From contig OY856187.1 in assembly GCA_963693315.1 (NCBI GenBank), positions 391,679,269-391,743,268 of the forward strand: a stretch of DNA of 64,000 nucleotides, written 5' to 3'. This document shows, piece by piece, positions 37,891 to 48,709 of this stretch (the stretch's first letter is position 1; every line of letters starts with the position of its first letter). Made by a program: the position numbers and the translations under genes. The stretch comes from Diogma glabrata (taxonomy: Eukaryota; Arthropoda; Insecta; Diptera; Cylindrotomidae). The notes beneath the pieces are model-generated. The model was not told where the DNA came from. It searched no databases and was given only the letters and a program-made list of their open reading frames with translations.

Positions 37891-39145
37891 GTGATTGCAA
37901 CCGAAGTTCAACTCAACCTCGATATTCCATCTTCCTGATACTTTACCTGTTGGATTAATCATCACCGATGGAGGGCTAAGGCCGTAGTACTTGGAAGCCG
38001 GAAGGACTTGAACATGTGGTGAGTGAATTTGATATATTTTATTTTCTTTTTACGTAGAGGTGTGAATGTGTGCAAAAGGGCGTATCGGTGATTGAATGGG
38101 GGCGTGCTAGTAGTTGTGTGTGTGTAGCGAGACACATGTAGTCTGAATTGATGAAGTTATAATTTCCAAACAATAGTTCTCAAATAACCGGTAATATAAA
38201 AAAAATTAAAAACAAAACAAAAAAAAAACAAATTCTGATCATGTTTTAGGTTTATTAATTCTATGATACATTAACCAACGGTAGACTACAGGTATTGAAA
38301 TAGACTGGTTTGGGCATGTTTGTTCAACTTGCAAATAAACTGATAATTTTGTTGAGTTGTAAATATTTTGTTTTGGGAATTCCTTATGGTTTTATAAATT
38401 TTTTAAATAATATTATTAATAAAGAAAAAGGGAAATAATCAATAAAGACTTTCAATATGGCGTGTGACGTTCACCAGTGCTCTAAGATTCGATCTACGGT
38501 TTACCAGCAATGGCAGTGGCTTGTGGGCTGTACCATGTTGCTCTTGTGACAGCAATACAACTTAACTTTAATTACTACCACTTGCGATACTTGCTGCGGG
38601 TCTTGGAGCTCGGTTGTCTTGCTTCGCAGTCTGAGTGTGTGGGTGAATGTTAGCCTGTGTGAAGTGTGAGTGTGTGGGCGTCTGAGAGTGATTGTGGGGG
38701 TTGGACGCGCTGATCGTAGATCTTTCGCAAACGAGGTCGCCAGAGTCTCCATTTTCCATTTGTAATTTTTTTCCATTTCCGTAACTCTTTGTAAATTGCG
38801 TACATTTCTGCATTTGTGTTGAAGCAGCAGGTATTACTCTATCAAACCCACGATGGCTGAGCCTTAGTCGTGATGGCGTTAAATTACTCAAGGTACGGAT
38901 CCTGCTATGCCATTATCATTGGTTCGCCAATGAGAAAGCTCTTCATTACAATATTAGCTTCTCATAATCACAAATCTTATCTAAACATAATTAAAAACCT
39001 AAATTTTTCTTTTGATGTCAAAGTGATAATTTTATAAAGGGTAACGGTGAATATTTAATTAGGACCAACTGTCAAACTCTCGTAGTTTAAATAAAGTTTT
39101 TGAGTTCAACATTAATTTCAAAGTTTCAAAACGTAATTAAAAAAA
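37891..39145. other. Non-coding stretch with a locally GC-richer island
   Basis: From about 38480 to 38930 the composition rises well above the surrounding AT content, with GTGTGAGTGTGTGGGCG-type runs. A 107-codon reverse frame at 38568-38891 covers the island but shows only Ser/Thr/His-rich sequence and no domain. It may be part of an unrecognised element or a real exon; I cannot decide. Confidence 0.4.
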
Positions 39146-40521
39146 TATGGAGGGGCTGAAATCTCACAGCTCTGAGATATCAAGACTTCGGTCTGGGTTA
39201 AGGATTTTTATATAGTTTTCGGCAAAAAACTTTTATGAGGACATGGTTTTTAGTTTTGGGCCGCGATGTATATCAAACATAACTCTTTGTTAAAGTACAA
39301 GTATTTTTTATCTCTGTTTAAAAATTTATTACAAAACTAACACGAAACATCAATACGTTGCCGGAAAATTATAATCAAAATTCCAAAAATATTGTTAAAT
39401 TAAATAAAATCAAACTTTTTCAAAATTCCAAAAATATTCCAAAAATTAGAATAATATCAAATATTTAAATTTTTTCTAAATTCCAATAATAATCCAAAAA
39501 TTATTAAAAATTCAAACTTTTTCCAAAATTCTAAAAATATTGCAAAAATTATTACAAAATCAAAACTACAAACTTTTTCAAAATTCTAAAAATATTTCCA
39601 AAACTATAACAAATTCAAAAATTTCTATGTCCAATTTAAATTACCAATATAAATTTTCCATTCCAATTTAAATTAAATGTCCAATTTAATTAAATTGTCA
39701 TTTTAAATTACATTTACGTCATAAAAACAGCTACATTTTTTTTCCCAAAAAATTGGCTAAAAATACAAATGAAATCATTTTTTGACACACTTGACATTAT
39801 TTTTTGACAAACTTATAATGCCATAATTCTCTATAATAATAATAAAATATCATGTCACAAACTATTAATTTTATTTTTTTTGTAAAAAAATTGGGTAAAA
39901 AATAAATAAAAACTTTTCTTTTGACACACTTGACAACATTTTTTTGACAAACTTATAATGCAATAATTCTCAATAATAATGATAAAATTTCATTTCAAAC
40001 AAACAATTTTATTTTTTTCCAAAAAATTAGGTAAAAAAATAAATAAAAATCTTTCTTTTGACACCTTGACAACATTTTTTTGACAAACTTATAATGCAAT
40101 AATCCAGATTTTGGTCTCACATACCAATCCCGACCATCAAGATTTCTCCGAATTCAATGTTCCTACTCGTAATCACTTAAAATGAACGTTATTTAAGCAA
40201 AAAGTATGCAAATTTTCTTATTTTGACAACTTTTCGATTTTTTTGACACACTTCCGGTACAGTTATCGAACACATCGTCCTTTCGGCTCTTCCTATTAAG
40301 TAAACCTATTTTTAGAAAAAAAAATTTTTCAAATCCGTCCAGCGGTTTTCTAGACTTCGTCGGTTGTGACGGCCGGCCGGCCGGCCGACAGACATACATT
40401 TTTTTTTTTTGCTTTTTTAGAATCAAGAGGTCCTAAAACGTCGAGAAATGCCAAAAAAAGTGGGGGTAAGAATTTCACTTTGAGCTCATGAATGTAATAC
40501 TTAGGTCTTTCAGACCGAAGT
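39146..40521 (-). mobile_element. Family X non-autonomous element, copy C
   Basis: In reverse orientation the copy runs from ATATGGAGGGGCTGAAATC through the AT-rich and GTTTGTCAAAAAAATG tandem units to the terminal hairpin ending CAGACCGAAGT at 40521. Just inside, a GGCCGGCCGGCCGGCC palindrome (~40371-40388) replaces the shorter CGGCCG block of other copies. Confidence 0.85.
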
Positions 40522-40652
40522 AAAAGTGTCAAATATAAGTAAAAAATAAAAGTGCATTTCATTCTGCCGTAAAAAACTAAGAAATCTTAAATAAAGCTTA
40601 AACTGAAATAGTACATATTAAACATAAATTAACATAAATTAAATAAATAAAA

Positions 40653-42311
40653 TATGGAGGGGCTGAAATCTCACAGCTCTGAGATATCAAGACTTCGGTC
40701 TGGGTTAAGGATTTTTATATAGTTTTCGGCAAAAAACTTTTATGAGGACATGGTTTTTAGTTTTGGGCCGCGATGTATATCAAACATAACTCTTTGTTGA
40801 AGTACAAGTATTTTTTATCTCTGTTTAGAAATTTATTACAAAACTATCACGAAACATCAATACGTTGCCGGAAAATTATAACAGATCATAAAGTAACATA
40901 ATTTAGTAAAAAGATTATACAATCAGAAAACTACTCAAAAACATCTCCATTTAGCGAGAATATTTCAAAATCACAAATTCATATTTCTTTCAAAATTCCC
41001 AAAGTATTGTAAAAATTAAATAAAATCAAAAATTCAAACGTTTTTCAAACAAAATTCTAAAAATATTTCAAAACTTATTACAAAATCAAAGCTAAAAACT
41101 TTTTTCAAAAATTCTAAAAATATTGCAAAAATTATAACAAAATTAAAAACTGTAACTTTTTCCAAAGTTATAAGAATTATATTAAAATCAAAAATTTCAA
41201 ATATTTCAAAATTCTAAAAATATTCCAAAAATTCTTACAAAATCAAAAAATTAATCTATTTTCAAAATTCTAAATATATATATTAAATTCAAAAATTCTA
41301 ATTGTTTTTCTAAATTCTAAATTAAACTTTCTAATTTAATCTATTTCTAAATTCTAATAATATACCAAAAATTCCTAAAAATTCAAACTTTTTCCACAAT
41401 TCTAAAAATATTGCAAAAATTTTAACAATATCAAAAATTGAAACTTTTTCCAAAATTATAAAAATTATAATAAAATCAAAAATTTAAAATTTTTCAAAGT
41501 TCTAAAAATATTTCAAAAATGCTTACAAAATCAAAACTTGAAACTTTTTCCAAAATTTCAAAAATATTTCAAAAACTAAAACAAATTAAAAAATTTCCAT
41601 GTTCAATTATATTTACTTAAGCAAACAGCTAAATTTTTTTTTCCAAAAAATTATCTAAAAAAGTAAATGAAATCATTTTTTGACACACTTGACAATATTT
41701 TTTTGACAAACTTATAATGCAATTAAATTCTCAATAATAAAAATTTCATGTTCATTATACATTTCATTTCATAAAAATAACTAATTTTATTTTTTTTCTA
41801 AAAAAATAAATGAAAATCATTCTTTTGACACACTTGACATTATTTTTTTGACTAACTTATAATTCTCAAGAATAAAAATAAAATAATAAAATTTCATGTC
41901 ATACAAATAATTAATTAAAAAATAAATAAAAATCATTCTTTTGACACACTTGACAACATTTTTTTGACAAACTTCTAATGCAATAATCAAGTTTTTGATC
42001 TGACATACCAATCATGATCATCCAGATTTCTCCACATTCTTTGTTCCTACTCATTATCACTTAAAATGAACGTTTTTTTAGGCAAAAATATTCAAATTTC
42101 TTTGTTTTGACACACTTGACGATTTTCTTTTGTCACACTTCCGGTACAGCTATCGAACACATCGTCCTTTCGGTTCTTACCATTGAGTGTACCTATTTTT
42201 AGAATTCAACATTTTTAAAATCCCTTCAGACATTTTCTAGATTTCGTCGGTTGTGACCAAAATAATAAAAGACCGAAGTTCGAAAAGTCCGAAGTCCTTT
42301 CAGACCGAAGT
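40653..42311 (-). mobile_element. Family X non-autonomous element, copy D
   Basis: Same order and orientation as copy C, about 130 bases downstream. The CGGCCG block is lost and replaced by AT-rich sequence near 42255-42300. Flanks AATAAAAT just before ATGGAGG and just after CAGACCGAAGT match, possibly an 8-base target duplication, though chance matches are easy in such AT-rich DNA. Confidence 0.85.
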
Positions 42312-42453
42312 AATAAAATTTCACTTACCTTATTTTCTTTCATTATCACTTGTTCTAACAATTTATTGTCAATTGGTTATTTCTTGAACAATTGTTGATT
42401 TATATATAGACCAGGGCCAATCCTGTTAAAAGAAAAACAAATTCTTAGCAGTA

Positions 42454-43743
42454 ACAGGTCGTTCAATAAGTCCGTAGGATAAGTAAGAAAAAAACAACAT
42501 TTTGACAAAACTCGATTTTTTTATTCAACATAGTTGCCTTCGAGGGCGATACAACGAGTATAGCGATTTTCCAACTTTTCTATACCACTTTTATAGTACG
42601 ATTTCTCTTTCTCGTCAAAATAGGCTTCAGTTTCAGCGATTTCTTCATCATTGGACTTAAATTTCTTTCCAGCAAGCATTCTCTTGAGATCTGAAAACAG
42701 GAAAAAGTCGCTGGGGGCTAAATCTGGAGAATATGGTGGGTAGGTAAGCAATTCAAAGCCCAATTCATTCAATTTTGCCATCGTTTTCATCGATCTGTGA
42801 CACGGTGCATTATCTTGGTGAAACAACACTTTTTTCTTTTGCAAATGTGGCCGTTTCTTTGCTATTTCAGCCTTCAATCGATCCAAAGGTTCACAGTAAT
42901 ACTCGCTGTTGATGGTGGTTCCTTTTTGGAGATAGTCGATGAATATTATTCCGTTCGTATCCCAAAATACAGACGCCATCACCTTACCAGCCGACGGTTG
43001 CGTCTTTGCTCGCTTTGGATTCGGTTCGTCGACTGCTGTCCACTCAGCTGACTGTCTTTTGGATTCTGGTGTGTAATTGTGAAGCCATATCTCATCCATT
43101 GTCACATATCTACGATAGAATTCCCTTTTATTGCGGTTTAACAGTGTCAAAGTCTCCTCCGAAGCATCGATTCGTTGTTGTTTTTGGTCGAATGTGAGCT
43201 CACGCGGCACCCAATTTGCACAGAGCTTTCGCATACCCAAATGTTCATGTAAAATGGTAAAAACACTACCATCTGCTACCTTTACAATGTCAGCTATTTC
43301 GTGCACCTTCAATTTGCGATCGTTCATAACCAATTTGTGGATTTTTTTTATGTTTTCTGGAATAACAGCCTCATTTGGGCGTCCACTGCGCTCTGCATCT
43401 TTTGTGCTGGTACGACCACATTTAAATTCAGCCATCCACTTCTCTACCATTTGTCTCGATGGAGCAGAGTTTGGATAATGTTTATCAAGCCATTGTTCGG
43501 TTTCCACTGTATTTTTTTTCATCAAAAAGCAATGCTTTATTAAAATTCGAAATTCACTTTTTTCCATTTTTTTTCAAAAACAAAAGTTGCTTCACACAAA
43601 ATGCTATAACTCACGAATAAATAGTCAGATTGCTGTCAAATTTATACACGTATCGTTTGAAGGTTAGTACTAAATAAAAATCATATGGAAAAAATTCTAG
43701 TAACGCCATCTATGTGTCATCCTACGGACTTATTGAATGACCT
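42454..43743 (-). mobile_element. Complete mariner DNA transposon
   Basis: A ~1.29-kb element with inverted ends: AGGTCGTTCAATAAGTCCGT at the left and, at the right, the complement of AGGTCATTCAATAAGTCCGT, one mismatch in 20. TA dinucleotides flank it. It interrupts one arm of a larger inverted repeat whose other arm (around 48105) shows the same site without the element. It encodes one uninterrupted transposase. Confidence 0.95.
42521..43567 (-). CDS. mariner transposase, intact DD34D
   Basis: 348 residues, the normal mariner length, without stop or shift. The N-terminal ~110 residues form the two helix-turn-helix DNA-binding region (NTVETEQWL..., SGRPNEA). WVPRELT at 119-125 is the mariner WVPHEL-type linker motif. 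The catalytic triad is D158 (VTMDEIWLH), D252 (HQDNAPCH) and D287 (SPDLAPSDFFLF), with 34 residues between the last two. The enzyme binds the inverted ends, cuts the element out and reinserts it at TA. The ATG lies ~175 bases inside the right end, as usual. All key residues are present, so activity is possible but untested. Confidence 0.97.
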   Translation of the reverse strand: MEKSEFRILIKHCFLMKKNTVETEQWLDKHYPNSAPSRQMVEKWMAEFKCGRTSTKDAERSGRPNEAVIPENIKKIHKLVMNDRKLKVHEIADIVKVADGSVFTILHEHLGMRKLCANWVPRELTFDQKQQRIDASEETLTLLNRNKREFYRRYVTMDEIWLHNYTPESKRQSAEWTAVDEPNPKRAKTQPSAGKVMASVFWDTNGIIFIDYLQKGTTINSEYYCEPLDRLKAEIAKKRPHLQKKKVLFHQDNAPCHRSMKTMAKLNELGFELLTYPPYSPDLAPSDFFLFSDLKRMLAGKKFKSNDEEIAETEAYFDEKEKSYYKSGIEKLENRYTRCIALEGNYVE

Positions 43744-44144
43744 TATACGAATGGTCGGAAAATGTAGTTAATAGTCTAAGTAATTAAGGAAAAATCGACG
43801 AAACTGTGTAAAAGTCCCGAAAGGGGTGGGGGTTGTAGTATATACGTTTTTAGGGGTTTGTATTAGTTTTTCGCAATTTGCGGCTAAACTATGCATCCTT
43901 TCGAAAAAAGTTAGATCTAAAAGTTGTAGATAATAAAAAAATGTAAAACTTGAACGTGATATTGTGAACAATTGTAATAGAATTATAAGTGGTGAATTAT
44001 TGTTAGTTCAAGAACAATCAAGGGGAATAGTAGTAAAAACAATATTACTTCGGTCTGAAAGACCTAAGTATTACATTCATGAGCTCAAAGTGAAATTCTT
44101 ACCCCCATTTTTTTTGACATTTCCCGACGTTTTAGGACCTCCTG

Positions 44145-44250
44145 CAGCCAAAATCTGTAACTGTGAAGCGGTGAAGTGATACAAATTTCTTCGTTTCTTT
44201 TCATTAAAAAACTTATCACTTCACCGCATCACAATTACAGAATTTGGCTG
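44145..44250. mobile_element. 106-bp MITE with CTG target duplication
   Basis: Inverted ends CAGCCAAAATCTGTAACTGT and the complement ending TTTGGCTG pair for ~37 bases per arm around a 30-base loop. CTG flanks both sides. Family X copies A and F have the same site unoccupied (CTACTGATTCT and TTACTGATTCT after orientation), confirming the borders. A 3-base duplication suggests a Harbinger-like or related source. Confidence 0.9.
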
Positions 44251-44979
44251 CTGATTCTAAAAAAGCAAAAAAAAAAATGTATGTCTGTCTGCCGGCCGTC
44301 TGGCCGGCTGTCCGCCGTCATTACCTACGCTGCAGGGAAAACCGCTGGAGTGATTTCAAAAATTTTTTTTTCTAAAAATAGGTATACTCAAGGGACAAGT
44401 CCGAAAGGACGCTGTGTTCGATAACTGTACCGGAAGTGTGTCAAAAAAATCATTATGTGTGTCAAATATAGCAAATTTTCATATTTTTGGCTTAAAAAAC
44501 GTTCATTTTAAGTGATTACGAGCAGGAACATTAAATTTGGAGAAATCTTGATGGTCGGGATTGGTATGTGAGATCAAAAACTAGATTATTGCATTATAAG
44601 TGTGTCAAAAAAATGTTGTCAAGTGTGTCAAAAGAAAGATTTTTATTTATTTTGTTACCCAATTTTTGGAAAAAAAATAAAATTAATTGTTTGTTTGAAA
44701 TGAAGTTTTATTATTATTATGGAGAATTATGGCATTATAAGTTTGTCAAAAAAATGTTGTCAAGTGTGTCAAAAGAAAAGTTTTTATTTATTTTTTACCC
44801 AATTTTTTTAGAAAAAAATAAAATTAATAGCTCGCATGACATGATATTTTATAATTATTATAGAGAATTATGGCATTATAAGTTTGTCAAAAAATGTTGT
44901 CAAGTGTGTCAAAAAATAATTTCATTTAATTTTTTAGCCAATTTTTTGGGAAAAAAAATGTAGCTGTTTTTATGACGTA

Positions 44980-46525
44980 CAGTGTAATTCGCTTATAACG
45001 ACATTGAAAATGACATCAAAATCCGTCGTTACATCCGAATGTCGTAATATGCGAAGTGTTCAATTTTTTATCAGAAACAATTTAATGACAGTAGATAAGG
45101 TAGTAGATGTATCTGTAATTGTTGGAGACGAAAAATTTATGGTATCTTCAGGTTCATTTTGAATATTTTCTATACGTTAACGTATACGTTAATATTAGTT
45201 TAATTTATAATATCGTCGACAGTATCTTTTAATGTGGGCTCTTCATCTGCGAATAAAAATTTAAAGCCATGATAAAACCATCCCAATTTTCATTACTCCT
45301 GACAGAAGTTGTTATCGATTGTTATCACGTTGTATAGCATCTACCAATTATAATGTGTTGTGCTTTGGTCATTTGCCATTTCTAACAATTTTTATTAAAG
45401 AATTCTGTCGATAGTGATTTTAAAATATTTTATTACATCCTTTCGACTGAAGAGCAGAAGAATTGTTGAGTAGTATAAGCACTAACTTAATAAATTTTAA
45501 ATTTTTCAAGTAAATATGTGAAGAGCAATTATCCAACAGTTAATTTTTTTAACTCGGTGTCCCATTTTCTTAAAAATATTCAATAACATTAGAAGTCATC
45601 TAGGCCTTTGTATTTCCTGTATTGTCCAAAGGTAGAGCCTTAATGTTTCTAAAAAACCTGGGTGATCTACTTTTTCCTATCACAAGCCATTCATATTCGC
45701 TCTCAACTTACACATTTTTATTATTTAAATTTTTTTCTGTAGTCATGTTTTATCCGTTTTTGCGACGTTGTAAATTTCATTTGCTTTGTAGCCGTCGAGT
45801 ATTTTTTCGACTACGCTGATTGCTACGCTGATCAACACTTGCTGACTCATCAAAAATCCCACTCTACGCTCCAAAGCACAATATATGTCTCTAACGGAAG
45901 CGAAAAGTTCAGCTTGCCGTACATTTGAATTCAGAATTTAACAGCGATCCAATTTCTTCTGTTTTTTTTTTGCAACATTGAACAGATGTTGCAACAATTT
46001 TTGGATTGCTGTTGCTTAATCCCGATATATTCACGATTAACTTTTACTATACACTAACGATCAGGCCTGAAAACACACGTTCTGAATAATGTAAAGGAAA
46101 AGTGATCTCCGTCGGGAATCGAACCCGGCATCCTTGAGTTACAAGGCTAGCGCCTTATCAACTGAGCTTAAACTGCGACAATGTTAACCAAATCACCAAA
46201 ATAAAAAAATGTCTAAAATGGAAAGACATAGTGGATACAGACCACCAATTGATATTTAAATAAATTGCAATTATTTTTCTTCATATCTAAAAAAACGTTT
46301 TTATTTTTTCAATTATCGGTCGCAATAAGCGAACAATCTGTACATCTATCTGTACAAATTTTACTGCAAAATTGGTCGCTATATCAGAAATGTCGTAATA
46401 ACCGAAGTCGTTTTAAGCGAATATTTTTACATAGGAACAAAGGCAAAACTAACCATTACTTTGATTTTATGACGCTATAGGCGAAATGTCGTTATAAACG
46501 AGGCCGTTATATGTGAATTTCACTG
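44980..46525. mobile_element. pogo-like (Tc1/mariner superfamily) element, degraded
   Basis: Ends CAGTGTAATTCGCTTATAAC and, inverted, CAGTGAAATTCACATATAAC resemble pogo termini, and TA is duplicated on both sides (44978-44979, 46526-46527). Family X copies C and F show the uninterrupted TTTTTATGACGTAAATGTAA site. The 1.5-kb interior has no intact frame. A reverse-strand stretch around 45850-45960 could be a decayed transposase C-terminus, but this is weak. Confidence 0.85.
46102..46180 (-). tRNA. tRNA-like sequence, probably pseudogene or SINE-derived
   Basis: On the reverse strand the order AAGCTCAGTTGATAAGGCGC (A box-like), then GCCTTGTAACTCAAGG (anticodon-like arm), then GGGTTCGATTCCCG (T arm with a perfect GGTTCGATTCC B box) is tRNA-like. 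The acceptor ends do not pair well and the anticodon stem fits only with a 5-base loop, so a working tRNA is unlikely. It lies inside the pogo-like element. Confidence 0.5.
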
Positions 46526-47170
46526 TATATGTAATTTAAAATGAAATTGGACATGGAAATTTTTGAATTTGTTATAGTTTTTGAAATATTTTTGGAATTT
46601 TGAAAAAGTTTGTACTTTTGATTTTGTAATAATTTTTGCAATATTTTTAGAATTTCGGAAAAAGTTTTAATTTTTGATTTTGTAAGAATTTTTGGAATAT
46701 TTGTAGAATTTTGAAAAATTTTTAATTTTTGATAATATTATAATTTTGAAAAAATTTTCAATTTTTGATTTTGTAATAATTTTTGCAATATTTTTAAAAT
46801 TTTGGAAAAAGTTTGAATTTTTAAAAATTTTTGAAATATTATTGGAATTTAGAAAAAGTTTAAATATTTGATTTTATTCCAATTTTTGGAATTTTGAAAA
46901 AGTTTGATTTTATTTAATTTAACAATATTTTTGGAATTTCGATTATAATTTTCCGGCAACGTATTGATGTTTCGTGTTAGTTTTGTAATAAATTTTTAAA
47001 CAGAGATAAAAAATACTTGTTCTTTAACAAAGAGTTATGTTTGATATACATCGCTGCCCAAAACTAAAAACCATGTCCTCATAAAAGTTTTTTGCCGAAA
47101 ACTATATCAAAATCCTTAACCCAGACCGAAGTCTTGATATCTCAGAGCTGTGAGATTTCAGCCCCTCCAT

Positions 47171-47896
47171 ATTTTTTATAATAAAATCTTGAACGAATAA
47201 AATTATAACGTTTAGAAAATCCATTGTGTTTTAATTTCCTGATTTAGTGATCGAACTAAATAATTGTGACTCGGCTAAGAAACGTTATAATACTTACGAA
47301 TCACAAGAAATAATAAAAGAAATTTCTCAGTCTCAGCCTTTCTGTTTTTTGATTTTTTACCTATTTAATTGCAGTTTAAACGTTGTTTTTTGGATTTTGA
47401 AAGCCAAGATTAGTTAAGTTTATGTAAATTACTTGTATAACACATTATCGTATGTGAATTACCGATTTTTATGAATGGAAACGTTTATTTACAACAAAGA
47501 AAAAGAAATTCATAATTTGAAAGTAGTTTTTTTGGTTTTTCGCTTTTTTAACGAACTTTTTGTAAATAAACAATATCATATTTTAATTCTATATTAAAGT
47601 TGGAATTTCAACGAAAAAACTGAGCCCTGGTAAAGCTCAAAAATCGAAAATTTCCTAACCAAATTTTTCGATTGAAAATTAGGTCGTTTTTTTTAATTTT
47701 CTTCATAAAACATCGAAAATTAAATATTACGCTTTGAAAACATTTGGGATTGTTTGAACCACAAAAAAACATTTTCACCGATTTTCGTGAAATATAAAAA
47801 CTTTTGCGATAGTTATAAATTAAAAACAAAAAAAAAACGGTTTTTAGCATTTTTCTCGATAATTTTGTGGTTATGGTCAATAATGTCCAGTAAGAA
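47171..47896. other. AT-rich non-coding stretch
   Basis: Contains TCGAAAAT-type repeated words (47640-47720) but no supported gene. The 90-codon reverse frame at 47608-47880 has no motif. Confidence 0.5.
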
Positions 47897-48161
47897 AGTT
47901 TTACATTTTTTTATTATTTACAACTTTTAGATCTAACTTTTTTCGAAAGGATGCATAGTTTAGCCGCAAATTGCGAAAAACTAATACATATCCCTAAAAA
48001 CGTATATACTCCAACCCCCCACCTCTTTCCGGGAGTTTACACAGTTTCGTCGATTTTTCCTTAATTACTTAGACCATTAACTACATTTTCCGACTATTCG
48101 TATACTGTTAAGAATTTTTTGTCAATTTCGATATTTATAACGGTTTGGCCTTGGTCTAATA
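47897..48161. repeat. Right arm of the ~260-bp inverted repeat pair
   Basis: Reverse complement of the left arm (42407-42453 plus 43744-43951). It includes the uninterrupted site CGTATACTG that the mariner occupies on the other side. Confidence 0.75.
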
Positions 48162-48709
48162 GTGTTATTCTTTCTGAATTTTGGAAACAAATTATCTAAT
48201 ACATATATACAAAAGAAAAGTTGTGTATTATTTTGTTCCCTTTTCTCCAATACAGATTAAATTAGGACAAAGGAAAAACAAAGTATTTTGACGGTTATTT
48301 TACGGTTTTTGGGGATTACTTTTTCTCTCTTTATGTCCAATAGTCTATATGAAAAATTAGGCGTTAAGAAGAAAAATTTTCTTATGTTTTTTGTAAATAT
48401 ATTATCTAAATTTATGGAGGAAAATCGTGAAAAAACCGCCAAAATACATATAACAGTTTTAAGGTTGGTATACTGTCGATTACTGCTTTTAACTTTTCTC
48501 ACAACTATAAGTAAGTATTAAAAACAGTTTTAAGTTTATTTATTTCCTCTATTTCTCCAGTTTTTTCCTATGGACCATTTAATGTGTCTTTGATAAACTG
48601 TGTGTCTTTGATAACTCGTGTGTGTCTTTGATAAATTATACATTTTAATTTATTTGCCATTATTTCGGTGGGTGACAAATGAACATGGAATCTTGATGAA
48701 ACTGAAAAT
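48162..48709. other. AT-rich non-coding stretch with a small GTGTGTCTTTGATAA repeat
   Basis: Three tandem copies of a TGTGTCTTTGATAA unit lie at about 48582-48640. Overlapping frames on both strands at 48257-48521 lack motifs. Confidence 0.5.

Larger units (their letters stand above)
42407..43951. repeat. Left arm of a ~260-bp inverted repeat pair (split by mariner)
   Basis: TAGACCAGGGCCAA...CTTAGCAGTA before the mariner and TACGAATGGTCGGAAAATG...AAAATGTAAAACTT after it together match, in reverse complement, 47897-48161. Arms without the mariner are about 253 and 265 bases. Between the arms lies family X copy E. This looks like the ends of a larger foldback or TIR element, or two opposed copies of one repeat. 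Confidence 0.75.
44047..47170 (+). mobile_element. Family X copy E, carrying two later insertions
   Basis: The copy starts ACTTCGGTCTGAAAGACCTAAGT and ends CAGCCCCTCCAT. It contains a 106-base MITE near its start and a 1.5-kb pogo-like element in its middle. Removing both leaves ~1.47 kb, like its sisters. Its ~141-base tandem units keep one frame open and give recurring peptides such as LWHYKFVKK, an effect of period length, not evidence of a gene. Confidence 0.85.

Noticed and set aside
36788..37894. Chain of short forward frames rich in Tyr, Phe and Leu
   Set aside because: They track a degenerate tandem repeat and change frame between units.
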